This document shows positions 47,431-59,895 of a DNA stretch of 64,000 bases, one piece after another (position 1 is the first letter of the stretch; every line of letters begins with the position of its first letter). The notes beneath the pieces are model-generated. The model worked only from the letters and a program-made list of their open reading frames with translations. It made no database searches and had not been told where the DNA came from. Source of the stretch: Elephas maximus indicus (Eukaryota; Chordata; Mammalia; Proboscidea; Elephantidae); NCBI RefSeq assembly GCF_024166365.1, contig NW_026060237.1, positions 3,286,001 through 3,350,000 on the forward strand, in the 5' to 3' direction. The position numbers and the translations under genes are program-made.

Positions 47431-48562
47431 CCAGAATCTCAGATAAAACAGTCATCCCAAGCAAGATGAGTAACTTTGTCTATATTCCAGGGTGCTACTC
47501 TCTCCTATTTATCTGAACCTTCACCTCGCCTTCTCAGGCAGCTTCATTAACATTGGAATTTCCTGAGCCAGAGGGTGAACTGCCCTGCGGTTTTTGTTTC
47601 TTTCTTTTGGTCTTTTCCTAAGCCATTCTCCTGGCCTGAGAGAAGCAGCTACAAAAAACCCAGGGACCAAAAATCCTTCCCTAATTGGACTAAAAATACA
47701 GAACCAGCTCCACCCAAACATATGTGATCACAGTCTTGGTCTTTCATCGCTACAGGGAACAAGGTGGCTATTATAATGCAAAGGCATTCCTGATAGGGAT
47801 CTGACTGTAATTGTTTTAGCAGATTACTGGAAAGACAAGTTTCCCAGGTCTGATATCTGCATATTCCACAGAGCCCTCACTGACCCACAACAGGGAACTG
47901 AGGGCTGAAGCTCCCCCAGACTACCTAGCCTCCTGCCTTAGGGATAAAAGGAGGCTGACACCTACCAATCTGTAGAGGTACTTGCATTGGGGGCCTAGGG
48001 TACAGCTGCAGAGCCCACCCAACAAAGTGCTTTAGGAATAGAGACACATCTTCCTCACTGACACTTGTGGGAAGCCTGTCGGCATCCTGCCCTCAATGCA
48101 GTGTGAACCCCAGCTGCTACTAGAATCTGGTGCTCACAACTATCACCAATACTTCTCGAGGTGGATAGGTGAGAGTCTGCAGCACACACTTGATGACTCA
48201 AAATCAGATTCTACTCAAGAATAGTGAATGGACTTAGGCTTGTATATCTGGTTACAGCCCAAACCAGCTGGTAATAGGACATAAGTAAGTCAAGGGCTAC
48301 AACAACCAAGACAGCACAATCTAGTAGCCCATCTACATATATTGAAAGAAAACAAAACAAGATAAGACTGTGTGAGAAAATATAGAATTAATCACTACAA
48401 TATCTTAGTGATGGCTTGGAGACAGTGGTCGATATCAAACCACATAAAGAAGCAGACCATGATTGCTTCTACAACCCCCCAAATTAAAGAATCAAAATCT
48501 TTCCCAAATGAAGATACAATCCTGGAATTGCCAGATACAGAATAAAAAAACTAATTTACAGA

Positions 48563-49485
48563 ATGCTTCAAGACATCAGGGATGACCTCAGAAATGAAAT
48601 AAGGCAATCTACAGAAAAAGCCAAGGAACACACTGATAAAGCAGTTCAAGAACTCAAAAAGATTATTCAAGAACACAGTGGAAAAATTAATAAGTTGCAA
48701 GAATCCATAAAGAGACAGCATTCAGAAATCCAAATGATTAACAATAAAATTACAGAATTAGACAATGCAATAGGAAGTCAGAGGAGCAGACTCCAGCAAT
48801 TAGAGTGCAGAGTGGGAGAACTGGAGGACCAGGAAATTGACACCAACATAGCTGAAAAAAAATCAGATAAGAGAATTTAAAAAAAGTGAAGAAACCCTAA
48901 GAATCATGTGGGACTCTATCAAGAAGAATAACTTGCGTGTGATTGGAGTTCCAGAACAGGGAGGAATAACAGAAAACACAGAGAGAATAGTTGAAGATCT
49001 GTTGGCAGGAAACTTCCCTCACATCAAGAAAGATGAAAGGATATCTATCCAAGATGCTGATCGAACTCCAATTAAGACTGATCCAAAAAGAAAATCACCA
49101 AGACATATTGTCATCAAACTTGCCAAAACCAAAGATAAAGAGAAAATTTTAAAAGCAGCCAGGGATAAAAGAAAGATCTCCTAAAAAGGAGAATCAATAA
49201 GAATAAGTTCAGACTACTCAGCAGAAACAACGCAGTCAAGAAGGCAATGGGATGATATATATAGAGCACTGAAGGAGAAAAACTGCCGGCCAAGGATCAT
49301 ATATCCAGCAAAACTCTCTCTGAAATAAGAAGGCGAAATTAAGACATTTACAGATAAACACAAGCCTAGAGAATTTGCAAAAACCAAACCAAAGCCACAA
49401 GAAATGCTAAAGGAAATTGTTTGGTCAGAAACCAATAATATCAGATACCAGCACAACAGGAGGTCACAGAACAGAGCATCCTGAT
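48563..49485 (+). pseudogene. L1 ORF1 remnant
   Basis: L1 ORF1 encodes an RNA-binding trimeric chaperone that coats L1 RNA. An open stretch of 105 codons (48,563-48,880) is rich in Lys, Glu and Gln with heptad-like leucine/isoleucine spacing, the coiled coil. A second frame, 48,906-49,184, carries N-L-R-V-I-G-V-P-E, the start of the RNA-recognition domain, and I-V-I-K-L-A-K-T-K. A frameshift near 48,875 separates the two, and stops after 49,184 break the C-terminal domain. Confidence 0.85.
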
Positions 49486-49891
49486 ATCAACTCAAATAGG
49501 GAAATCACAAAAACAAATTAAGATTAATTAAAAAAAAAACGCTGAAAACAGGGAATCATTGAAGTCAATATGTAAAAGATGATAATAATCAAAAAGAGGG
49601 ACTAAATACAGGTGGCATAGAACTGCCATGTGGAGAGGGAAACAAGGTGATATAGGACAATACAAGTTAGGTTTTTACTTAGAAAAATGGGGTAAATATT
49701 AAGGTAACCACAAAGAGGTATAACAACTCCATAACTCAAAATAAAAACCAAGAAAAACATAATGACTCAGCAAACATAAAGGCAAATACCATGAAAATGA
49801 GGAACACACAATTTACAAAGAAAAACATCTCAGCACAAAAAAGGAAGTGGAAAAATGAAATTGTCAACACCACACATAAAAAGGCATTAAA

Positions 49892-52800
49892 ATGACAGCA
49901 CTAAATACATACTTATCTATAATTATGCTGAATGAAAATGGACTAAACGCACCAATAAAGAGACAGAGAGTCTCAGACTGGATAAAGAAACACGATCCAT
50001 CTATATGCTGCCTACAAGAGACACAACTTAGACTTAGAAACACAAACAAACTAAAACTTAAAGGATGGAAAAAATGTATCAAGCAAACAACAATCAAAAA
50101 AGAGCAGGAGTAGCAGTATTAATTTCTGACAAAATAGACTATAAAGTTAAATCCACCAAAAAGGATAAAGAGGGACACTACATAATGATAAAAGGGACAA
50201 TTGACCAGGAAGATATAACCATATTAAATATTTATGCACCCAATGACAGGGCTACAAGATACATAAAAGAAACCTGAACAGAACTGAAAAGTGAGATAGA
50301 CACCTCCACAATTATAGTAGGAGACTTCAACACACCACTTTTGGAGAAAGACAGCATATCCAGTAAGAAGCTCAATAGAGACATGGAAGAGCTATAGCTA
50401 CAATCAACCAAATTGACCTCATTGACTTATACAGAACACTCCACCCAACTGCTGCAAAGTATAGTTTTGTTTCTAGCGCACATGGAACATTCTCTAAAAC
50501 AGACCACATATTAGGTCATAAAACAAACCTTTGCGGAATCCAAAACATCGAAATGTTACAAAGCCTCTTCTCAGACCACAAGGCCATAAAAGTGGAAATC
50601 AATAACAGAAAAATCAGGGAAAAGAAATCAAATACTTGGAAACTGAACAATACCCTGCTCAAAAAAGATTGGGTTATAGAAGACATTAAGGAGGGAATAA
50701 AGAAATTCATAGAATGCAACGAGAATGAAAATACTTCCTATGAAAACCTCTGGGACACAGCAAAAGCAGTGCTCAGAGGTCAATTCATATCGATAAATGC
50801 ACACATACATAAAGAAGAAAGAGCCAAAATCAAAGAACTGTCCCTACAACTTGAACAAATAGAAAATGAGCAACAAAAGAATCCATCAGGCACCAGAAGA
50901 AAACAACTAATAAAAATTACAGCTGAACTAAAGGAATTAGAGAACAAAAAAAAAAAAAAAATAGAAAGAATTAAGAAAGCCAAAAGCTGTTTCTTTGAAA
51001 AAATTAACAAAATTGATAAACTATTGGCCACACTGACTAAAGACATACAGGAAAGGAAACAAATAACCCGAAAAAGAAACAAGATGGGCCACATCACAAC
51101 AGACCCAACTGAAATTAAAAGAATCATATCAGATTATTATGAGAAATTGTACTCTAACAAAATTGCAAACTTAGAAGAAATGGATGAATTCCTAGAAAAA
51201 CACTACCTACCTAAACTAACACGATCAGAAGTAGAACAACTAAATAGACCATAACAAAAAAAGAGATTGAAAAGGTAATCAAAAAACTCCCAACAAAAAA
51301 AAGCCCTGGCCTGGATGGATTGACTGCAGAGTTCTACTGAACCTTCAGAGAAGAGTTAACACCACTACTACTAAAGGTATTTCAAAGCATAGAAAATGAT
51401 GGAATACTACCTAACTCATTCTATGAAGCCACCATATCCCTGATACCAAAACCACGTAAAGACATCACAAAAAAAGAAAATTACAGACCTATATCCCTCA
51501 TGAACATAGATGCAAAAATCCTCAACAAAATTCTAGCCAATAGAATTCAACAACATATCAAAAAAATAATCCACCACGACCAAGTGGGATTTATACAAGG
51601 TATGCAAGGCTGGTTTAATATTAGAAAAACTATTAATGTTATCCACCATATAAATAAAACAAAAGACAAAAACCACATGATCTTATCAATTGACGCAGAA
51701 AAGGCATTTAACAAAGTCCAACACCCATTTATGATAAAAACTCTCACCAAAATAGGAATTGAAGGAAAATTCCTTAACATAATAAAGGGCATTTATACAA
51801 AGCCAACAGCCAACATCACTCTAAATGGAGAGAGCCTGAATGCATTTCCCTTGAGAACGGGAACCAGACAAGGATGCCCTTTATCACCGCTCTTATTCAA
51901 CATTGTGCTAGAGGTCCTAGCCATAGCAATTAGGCTAGTCAAAGAAATAAAGGGTATCCAGATTGGCAAGGAAGAAGTAAAATCATCCCTATTTCCAGAT
52001 GACATGATCTTATACACAGAAAACCCTAAGGAATCCTCCAGAAAACTACTGAAACTAATAGAAGAGTTTGGCAGAGTCTCACGTTATAAGATACACATAC
52101 AAAAAAAAAACTTGGATTCCTCTACATCAACAAAAAGAACATCGAAGAGGAAATCATCAAATCAATACCATTCATAGTAGCCCGCAAAAAGATAAAATAC
52201 TTAGGAATAAATCTTATCAAAGATGTAAAAGACCTATATAAAGAAAACTACGAAGTACTACTACAAGAAACTAAAAAGGACCTACTTAAGTGGAAAAACA
52301 TACCTTGCTCATGGATGGGAAGACTTAACATAGTAAAAATGTCTATTCTACCAAAAGCCATCGGTACATACAATGCACTTCAGATCTAAATTCCAATGAC
52401 ATTTTTAAATGTGATGGAGAAACAAATCACCAACTTCATACGGAAGGGGAAGAAGCCTCGGATAAGTAAAGCACTACTGAAAAAGAAGAAGAAAGTAGGA
52501 GGCCTCACTCTATCTGATTTTAGAACCTATTATACAGCCACAGTAGTCAAAACAGCCTGGTACTGGTACAACAACAGGCACACAGACAAATGGAACACAA
52601 TTGAGAACCCAGATATAAATCCACCCACATATGAGCAGCTGATATTTCACAAAGGACCAGTGTCAGTTAATTGGGGAAAAGATAGTCTTTTTAACAAACG
52701 GTGCTGGCATAACTGGATATCCATTTGAATAAAAATGAAACAGGACCCATACCTCACACCCTGCACAAAAACTAACTCCAAGTGGATCAAAGACCTAAAC

Positions 52801-53671
52801 ACAAAGACTAAAACAATAAAGATCATGGAAGAAAAAATAGGGACAACCTTAGGAGCCCTAATACAAGGCATAAACAGAGTACAAAACATCACCAAAAATG
52901 ATAAAGAGAAACCGGATAACTGGGAGCTCCTAAAAATCAAACACCTATGCTCATCTAAAGACTTCACCAAAAGAGTAAAAAGACCAACTACAGACTGGGG
53001 AAGAATTTTCAGCTATGACATCTCCGACCAGCACCTGATCTCTAAAATCTATATGATTCTGTTAAAACTCAACCACAAAAAGACAAACAACCCAATCAAG
53101 AAGTGGGCAAAGGATATGAACAGGCACTTCACTAAAGAAGATATTCAGGCAGCTAACAGATACATGAGAAAATGCTCTTGATCATTAGCCATTAGAGAAA
53201 TGCAAATTAAAATTACGATGAGATTCCGTCTCACTCCAACAAGGCTGGCATTAATCCAAAAAAACACAAAATAATAAATGTTGGGGAGGCTGCGGAGAGA
53301 TTGGAACTCTTATACACTGCTGGTGGAAATACAAAATGGTACAACCACTTTAGAAATCTATCTGGCGTTTTCTTAAAAAGTTAGAAATAGAACTACCATA
53401 CAACCCAGAAATCCCACTCCTCCGAATATATCTTAGAGAAATAAGATCCTTCACACGAACAGATATATGCACACCCATGTTTATTGCAGGTCTGTTTACA
53501 ATAGCAAAAAGCTGGAAGCAACCAAGGTGTCCATCAACGGATGAATGGTTAAATAAATTGTGGTATATTCACACAATGGAATACTACGCACTGATAAAGA
53601 ATAGTGAGGAGTCTGTGAAACATTTCATAACATGGAGGAACCTGGAAGGCCTTTCTGCTGAGCGAAATTAG
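49892..53671 (+). pseudogene. L1 ORF2 remnant (endonuclease and reverse transcriptase)
   Basis: L1 ORF2 supplies the target-nicking endonuclease and the reverse transcriptase. Endonuclease sequence begins at 49,892 (N-E-N-G-L-N-A-P, C-C-L-Q-E-T) and continues at 50,065 in another frame (I-L-N-I-Y-A-P-N-D). A 233-codon segment at 50,553-51,254 spans the linker. The 225-codon segment at 51,500-52,177 holds the RT core ([16 protein letters not shown]). The catalytic motif reads F-P-D-D (51,992-52,003), where the L1 at 18,626 has F-A-D-D. C-terminal parts lie at 52,396-53,671. At least five frame changes make it non-functional. Confidence 0.9.
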
Positions 53672-54715
53672 TCAGAGGCAAAAGGACAAATATTGTATAA
53701 GACCCACTATTATAAGATCTTGAGGAATAGTATAAACTGAGAAGAACACATACTTTTGTTGTTATGGTGGGGGGAGGGAGGTAGGGTGGGAGAGGGTTAT
53801 TTACTGTATAATTAGTAGATAAGAACTATTTTAGGTGAAGGGAAGGACAATACTCAATACAGGGAAGGTCAGCTCAACTGGACTGGACCAAAAGGAAAGA
53901 AGTTTCCGGGATAAACTGAATGCTTCAAAGGTCAGCGGAGCAAGGGCAGGGCTTTGGGGACTATGGCTTAAGGGAACTTCTAAGTCAATTGGCAAAATAA
54001 TTCTATTATGAAAACATTCTGCATCCCACTTTGAAGTGTGGCGTCTGGGGTCTTAAATGCTAACAAGTGGCCATCTTAGTTGCATCAATTGGTCTCAACC
54101 CACCTGGATCAATGGAGAGTGAAGAACACCAAGGTCACACGATATCTATGAGCCCGAGAGACAGAAAGGACCACATGAACCAGAGACTTACAGCATCCTG
54201 AGACCAGAAGAACTAGATGCTGCCCGCCTACAATCGATGACTGCCCTGACAGGGAGCACAACATAGAACCCCTGAGGGAGCAGGAGATCAGTGGGGTGCA
54301 GACTCCAAATTCTCATAAAAAGGCCAGACTTCATGGTCTGACTGAGACTAGAGGAATCCCAGCGGTCATGGTCCCCAAACCTTCTGTTGGCCCAGCACAG
54401 GAACCATTCCCGAAGACAACTTATCAGACTTGGAAGGGACTGGACAATGGGTTGGAGAGAGATGCTGATGAAGAGTGAGCTACTTGTATCAGGTGGACTC
54501 TTGAGACTGTATTGGCATCTCCTGTCTAGAGGGGAGATAGGAGGGTGGAGAGGGTTAGAAACTGGCAAAATTGTCACGAAAGGAGAGACTGGAAGGGCTG
54601 ACTCATTAGGGGGAGAGTAAGTGGGAGTATGGAGTACGGTGTATATAAGCTTATATGTGACAGACTGACTTGATTTGTAAACGTTCACTTAAAGCTCAAT
54701 AAAAATGATTAAAAA

Positions 54716-54831
54716 CAGCAAAAATAGCAAGAAAATTGGGACTAAATGAAGCCTCAGAAAGGTCAGAGGTGCATCAGAATTTCCTTCTCCTCCACCCTCG
54801 AAAAGATAAATAAATAAACTACTCTTGTTCT
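54716..54831 (+). repeat. 3'-transduced non-L1 sequence
   Basis: After the L1's own A-rich end (AATAAA at 54,699-54,704) come about 116 bases that are not in the other L1 tails of this window, then AATAAA twice at 54,809-54,818, then a poly(A) run, then the right target-site duplication. This is the structure made when an L1 transcript reads through its weak signal and is polyadenylated downstream. The source locus should carry this sequence as its 3' flank. Confidence 0.8.
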
Positions 54832-54856
54832 TAAAAAAAAAAAAATACATACAGCA

Positions 54857-55500
54857 AAGTAGAGTGGGTAATGAGAACAAACTCTTTATGGATGCATTAT
54901 GTAAAGAGCTTATTGAAAACTAGTCAAAGGCTGGAGTTGTTGGCTAGAGTGCTCAGCAAATTTTTCTGTGTGTTTTTGTTTTGTTTTAATTTTATTTTGG
55001 TAAAATATACAGAATGTAGTTGTTACCACTTCAGCTTTTTTTTTAATGTACAATTAACAGATGATAACTGCACTCACAATACTGTGATAACAATTACAAA
55101 TATGTATTTCCAGGATGTTTTCCTCATCTCTGTACCCATTAAACAATAACTCATTGGGCTAGTCTAGATACCTCGTATAAGTGGAAGTGCAAAATAGTTG
55201 TCAGATTTTGTGTGGCTTCTTTGCTTACATTATGTTTTTGTGATTCATCCATGTCATAACATGCATTAAACTCCGTTATTTTTGATGGCTGACTAATATT
55301 CCACTGTGTGTAAGTATCATATTTTGTGTATCAGTTCATCTGTTGATGACCACTTAAATATTTCCACGCTTTGGCTCTCGTGAATCATGTTTCTATAAAC
55401 ATTGGTGTACAAATACCTGTTTTAGTCCTTCAGTTCATTTCTTTGGAGTGTATGCTTAGGTGTTTTATTGCTGCTTGCTATGGTAATTGTGTTTTGTGCA
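54857..55500 (-). mobile_element. Old L1 3' UTR and ORF2 end, left part
   Basis: Minus-strand old L1: the TTGGTAAAATATACAGAATG block (54,997), CAATTAACAGATGATAACTGC, TGGCTGACTAATATTCCACTG (55,285) and CATTGGTGTACAAATACCTG (55,401) follow the reversed order of L1 ends. It is interrupted by an RTE insertion at about 55,501 and resumes at 56,371. Confidence 0.75.
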
Positions 55501-56370
55501 TTTACGATGTTGTTACTTACTAATTCAGATGTGAGGATTTTTGTTTTCTTTATGTTCATGTGTAGCTCATACTGAAAGCTGTAGTTTTGATTTTCATCAG
55601 CAAGTCCTTCCAGTCATCTTTGCTTTCATCAAGCTGGCTTATGTACTCCCATTATTGCAGGTTGTTAATGGGTCTCCCTTCAATCCTGTTGACACATTCT
55701 TCTTCACACAGTCCATCCTCTCAGCTTAGTCATCATAAATTAAAAACATATGATGAAAGGATACACCCTTGATGCATGCATTTCTGATTTTAAACTACAA
55801 TCAACACCCATGGAAGCAGCAGTGAAGAAATCAAGTGGCTTATTGCCTTGGGAAAATCTGCTGCAAAAGTCCTCTTAAAATTTTGAAAAGCAGATGTCAT
55901 TTTTGAGGACTGAGGTGCACCTGAACCAAGCCATGATGTTTTTACTTGCCTCATATGCATGAGAACACTGTACAATGAATAAAGAAGATGGAAGAAGAAT
56001 CAATAACTTTGCCATACGGTTGGCAAGGAATATAGACTATTACGTGGATGGCTACAAGATTGAACAAATCTGTCTTGGAAGAAATACAGACTGAATGTTC
56101 CTTGAAAGCAAAGATAGAGAGAGCTTGTCTCATCTACTTTGGATGTGATTTCAGGTGGTACCAGTCCCTGGAAAATGACATCATGATTATTAAGATAGAG
56201 AAACAACAAAAAATAGAAGACCCTTAGTCTAATGTATTGACACCTCAATTGCAAATATGGACTCAAACATGGCAACAGTTCTTAGGACTGGCCTCACCCA
56301 GGCCCTTTTTTTGCTGTTGTTCATAGAGTCAGTGTGAGTCAGAACCAATCTGATGGCACCTAAGAACAAC
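55501..56370. mobile_element. RTE copy with internal inversion, inserted in old L1
   Basis: Two RTE pieces in opposite orientations. 55,501-55,795 is minus strand and matches 57,235-57,480 (RT region). 55,796-56,370 is plus strand and is the 3' part, ending in the GAGTCAGTGTGAGTCAGAACC tail and CTAAGAACAACAAATAAT. The 5' part is thus inverted relative to the 3' part, as in twin-primed LINE insertions. The old L1 continues on both sides. Frames are broken. Confidence 0.75.
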
Positions 56371-56890
56371 AAATAATTCTATGTTTAACTTTCTGAAGAT
56401 TTACCAAACTGTTTTTCATAGAAGTTGCATTATTTGCTCTTCTCAGCAGCAAAGCAGAGATGCTCTGTTTCTCCACTTCTATAAACATTGTTTTGTTTTT
56501 GTTTTTAAGAGGTGGGTGTTGTTTTGTGTTTATAATAGACTAATAGAGATAGAGTAGTATCTCATGCATCTCATTTGAATTTGTCTAATGACTTATGGTG
56601 TTGAGCATCTCTTTTTGTGGTTAATGGTCATTTGCATATCTTCTTTTAGAAAGTCCTCCTAAGTCCACTGCCAATTTTTAAATGAGATCTTTGTTTTTTA
56701 ATTTTTGTTGTTGCTGTCATTGTTTTGTTTGTACTAGTTCTTTGTATATTCTGGATATTAATCACTTATCAAGTATATAACATGCACATTTTGGCACCTA
56801 GTTTCTGTGGTTTTTTTTTCTTTTCAGTCTTTTGATACTGAACACACTTAAAATTTTAGTTATGAAATCCAGTTTTCTAACTGTATTTCT
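56371..56890 (-). mobile_element. Old L1, right part
   Basis: Minus-strand L1 ORF2 sequence continuing from 55,500: TAGAGTAGTATCTCATGCATC (56,541), TTGAGCATCTCTTTTTGTGG, TCTTTGTATATTCTGGATATTAATC (56,740) and CACATTTTGGCACCTAG appear in the expected reversed order. Confidence 0.75.
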
Positions 56891-59640
56891 TAAGACAGGT
56901 TTGCTCATTCTTCTGGAAGTACGTGGTATGTTCAATGTTCTTCACCAACACCATAGGGTAAAGACATCAATTCTCCTTCTGTCTTTCTTAATCATTTCCA
57001 GCTTTCCCATGTGAAGAGGTGATTGAAAATGCCATGGGTTGGGTCAGGCACACTTTAGTTCTCTAAGCAACATCTTTGCCTGTTAACACTTTGAAGAGGT
57101 CTTTTGCTTCAGATTTGCCCAATGCAATTGACTTCTTGACGGCTGCTTCCATGGCATTGATTGTGGGTTTGAGTAATATGAAATCCTTGACAACATCAAT
57201 ATTTTCTCCATTTCTCCTGATGTTGCTTATCGGTCCAGTTGTGAGGACTTTTGTTTTCTCTATGGTGAAGTGTAATCCCTACTGAATGCTGTAGTCTTTG
57301 GTCTTTATTAGTAAGTGCTTAAAGACCTCTATGCTTTCGTCAAGCAAGGTTGTGCCATGCATATTCAAAATGTTAATAAATCTTCCTTCAGTACTGTTGC
57401 TACATTCTTCCTAAGTCCAGCTTACGGAATTATTAGTTCAGCATACAAATTTAACAAATATGGTGAAAGAATACACTGCTGGCCCACAAGTGTCCTGATT
57501 TTAACCCACTCAATATCCACCTGTTCTGTTCTAACAACTGATCTTCACTCTATATACCAGTTCTGCATGAGCGCGATTAGTGTCCTGGAATTCCCATTCT
57601 TCACAGCATTATCCATCATTAATTATGATCCACAGAGTGGAATGCCTTTGCACAGTCGATAAAAAAAACAGGTACACATTTTTGTGATATTGTCTGCTTA
57701 GCCAAGATCATTCTGACATCATCAGTGATATGCCTCATTCTACACCCTCTTCTCAATATGGCTTGAATTTTTTTGCATGCCCCTCTCACTGTTCCACTAC
57801 AATTCGTTTTGAATTCTTTTCAGCAAAATTTTACTTGTGTGCGATATTAATGATATAGTTTGATAATTTTCACATTCTGTTGCATAACTTTCTTTGGAAT
57901 GGGCACAAATAAAGATCTCATCTAGGTAATTGGCCCAGTAGCATTCTTCCAAATTTCTTCTCATAAACAAGTGAGCACTTCCAGCATTTCATTTGCTTGT
58001 GGAATCATCTAAATTGGCATTTTGTCAATTCCTGGAGTTTTGTTTTCTGCCAATACCTTCAGTGTAGCTTGCACTTCTTCCATAAGACAGTCAGTTCATG
58101 ACCACATGCTACTTACTAAAATGGTTGAATGTCAAACCAGTTATTTTTTGTACAGTGTATTCCTTCCATTTTCTTTTGATGATACCTCTAATGTTTAATA
58201 GTTTTCCCATAGAATAATTCATAACTGCAACTTAAGGTTTCAAGATTTTCTTCAGTTCTGTCAGCTTGAAAACTTGTGCATGTGTACTTCTCTTTTGATT
58301 TTCCAACTTCTGGTCTTTGCACATTTCATGATAACACATTAATATGCCTTCTCAAGGCACCTTATGAAACATTTTGTGCAGCTCTTTTACTTCATCATTA
58401 CTTCTCTTTATCTGCGCTACATTAAAACGCAAGCTTTAGAGTCTCTTTGGGCACTATTTCGATCTTTTCTTTATTTCCTGTCTTTTTAATGACCTTTTAC
58501 TTCCTTCATTATATTGTCCTTGATATCATCCCACAGCTCATCTGGTCTTCTGTCATTAATGTTCAGTGTATCAAATGATTTCTTGAGATGGTCTCTAAGT
58601 TCAGGCGGGATACAGTCAAGGTCGTATTTTGCCTTTTGTGGCTTGTTTTAATATTCTTCAGCTTGAACCTGAACTTGTATATGGGTAATTGGTGGTCTTG
58701 TCCGCAGTCAGCTCTTGGCCTTGTTCTGATGATAATGAGTTTTCTTACAGTCTGTATACACAGATGTGGGGTGCTGGTGGCACAGTGATTGAAGCATTTG
58801 GCTTCTAACCAAAAGCCTGGCAGTTCAAATCTATCACTGCTTTGTAGAAACCCTATGGGGTAGATCTACTCGGTCCTATAGAGTCACTATGAGTTATATA
58901 CAGCTTGAAGGCAACAGGTTTGGTTTGGGTTTGTTTTTTTTATACCCAGATGTAGACGATTTGGTTCCTTTTTATTCCATTTTGTTGGGTTCACATGTAT
59001 AGTCACCATTTTTGTTGTTGAAAAAGGTATTTGCTATGACTATGTCATTAGTGTAGCAAAATTATGTCATGTGATCTTCAGCATCGTTTCTACCGCCAAA
59101 GCCGTATTTTCCAACAACTGACCCTTCTTCTTTGTTGCCAAATTTTACATACCAATCACCATTAATATCCATGCATCTTGGTTGCATGTTTGATCAATTT
59201 CAGAATGCAGAAGTTGGTACAAGTCTCCAATGTATTCATCTTTATCATTAGTAGTTTATCATTGTCCACTCTGAAAACAGTTGTATTAACCATCTTCCAT
59301 GTAGGTGTATATATAGTATCCTTTCACTGACAGTGTTGCATCTCAGGATGGACACTGAAATGTTGTTTTATGTTGAGTATCACACCATTCCTCTTCAATT
59401 TGTAATTCCCACATAGTAGGCCACATGATCTTCCAGTCGAAAATGGCTGATACCAGTCTGTTTCAGCTCATTAATTCCTAAGACGTGGATCTTTACGTGT
59501 TTCACTTCATTTTAACAACTTCCAATTTTTCTAGATTCATACTTCCATATATTATATGTTCCTATTACTAATGGATGTTTGCAGCTTACCCTGTTTGAAC
59601 CACTGCAGAGGTGATTTCTTAGTGCAAAAAGGAGTTCTAC
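56891..59640 (-). mobile_element. Long RTE element, decayed
   Basis: About 2.6 kb of minus-strand RTE, without the AfroSINE at 58,768-58,945, the longest RTE copy here. Its 3' part (56,891-57,960) aligns with 2,450-3,530, and 57,965-58,200 with 11,430-11,700, which shows the order across the L1 insertion there. Upstream of that, 58,245-59,640 extends towards the endonuclease half. The extreme 3' tail is missing. Short open frames on either strand carry no long coding run, so both the RT and endonuclease are dead. The 5' limit close to the PCED1-like copy is approximate. Confidence 0.75.
58768..58945 (+). mobile_element. AfroSINE nested in RTE
   Basis: Plus-strand AfroSINE: GGGTGCTGGTGGCACAGTG head, AAAAGCCTGGCAGTTCAAATC, CCTATAGAGTCACTATGAGTT and a T-rich end near 58,940. 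It interrupts RTE sequence, so it is the younger of the two. Confidence 0.8.
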
Positions 59641-59895
59641 ACTGGACACCCAGGGGAATCCACAGAGAAGCAGAATGACTGCCCAGAAGAAGGTGCCCAG
59701 GAAGGGTAAACCGCCCACCTACATTACATACCGTAGGGTTCCTTTGCATCAGATTCTCCAAAGGGCAACGCTGGGTAAATGCGGAGGAGCTGTGTGGTGG
59801 CCAGGCCTCCTGCAGCCGCTCAGTCCTTGGTCCAGAGCTGTTTCGGGACCCGCCCTGAGGGAAGGCAGGAGCTAGGCCACCTTCGCCCAGCCACC
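59641..59895 (+). other. Sequence upstream of the PCED1-like copy
   Basis: 255 bases between clear RTE and the PCED1-like ATG. Part of it may be 5' UTR of the retrocopied transcript and part RTE; I cannot place the boundary. The frame upstream of the ATG stays open back to 59,779, but without recognisable protein. Confidence 0.35.

Larger units (their letters stand above)
46864..54840 (+). mobile_element. Full-length L1 with 3' transduction
   Basis: A complete L1 insertion of about 7.98 kb, bracketed by a perfect 16-bp target-site duplication (46,848-46,863 and 54,841-54,856). Layout: 5' UTR 46,864-48,562, starting GAGGACAGAGCCAAGATGG; ORF1 region 48,563-49,485; ORF2 region 49,892-53,671; 3' UTR 53,700-54,715; transduced flank 54,716-54,831; poly(A) to 54,845. 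ORF1 and ORF2 each carry several frameshifts, so the copy cannot mobilise itself now, although the intact ends suggest it is among the younger insertions here. Confidence 0.9.

Noticed and set aside
46864-54840. Currently active L1
   Set aside because: Ends and target-site duplication are intact, but ORF1 and ORF2 are frameshifted several times and the RT motif is changed.
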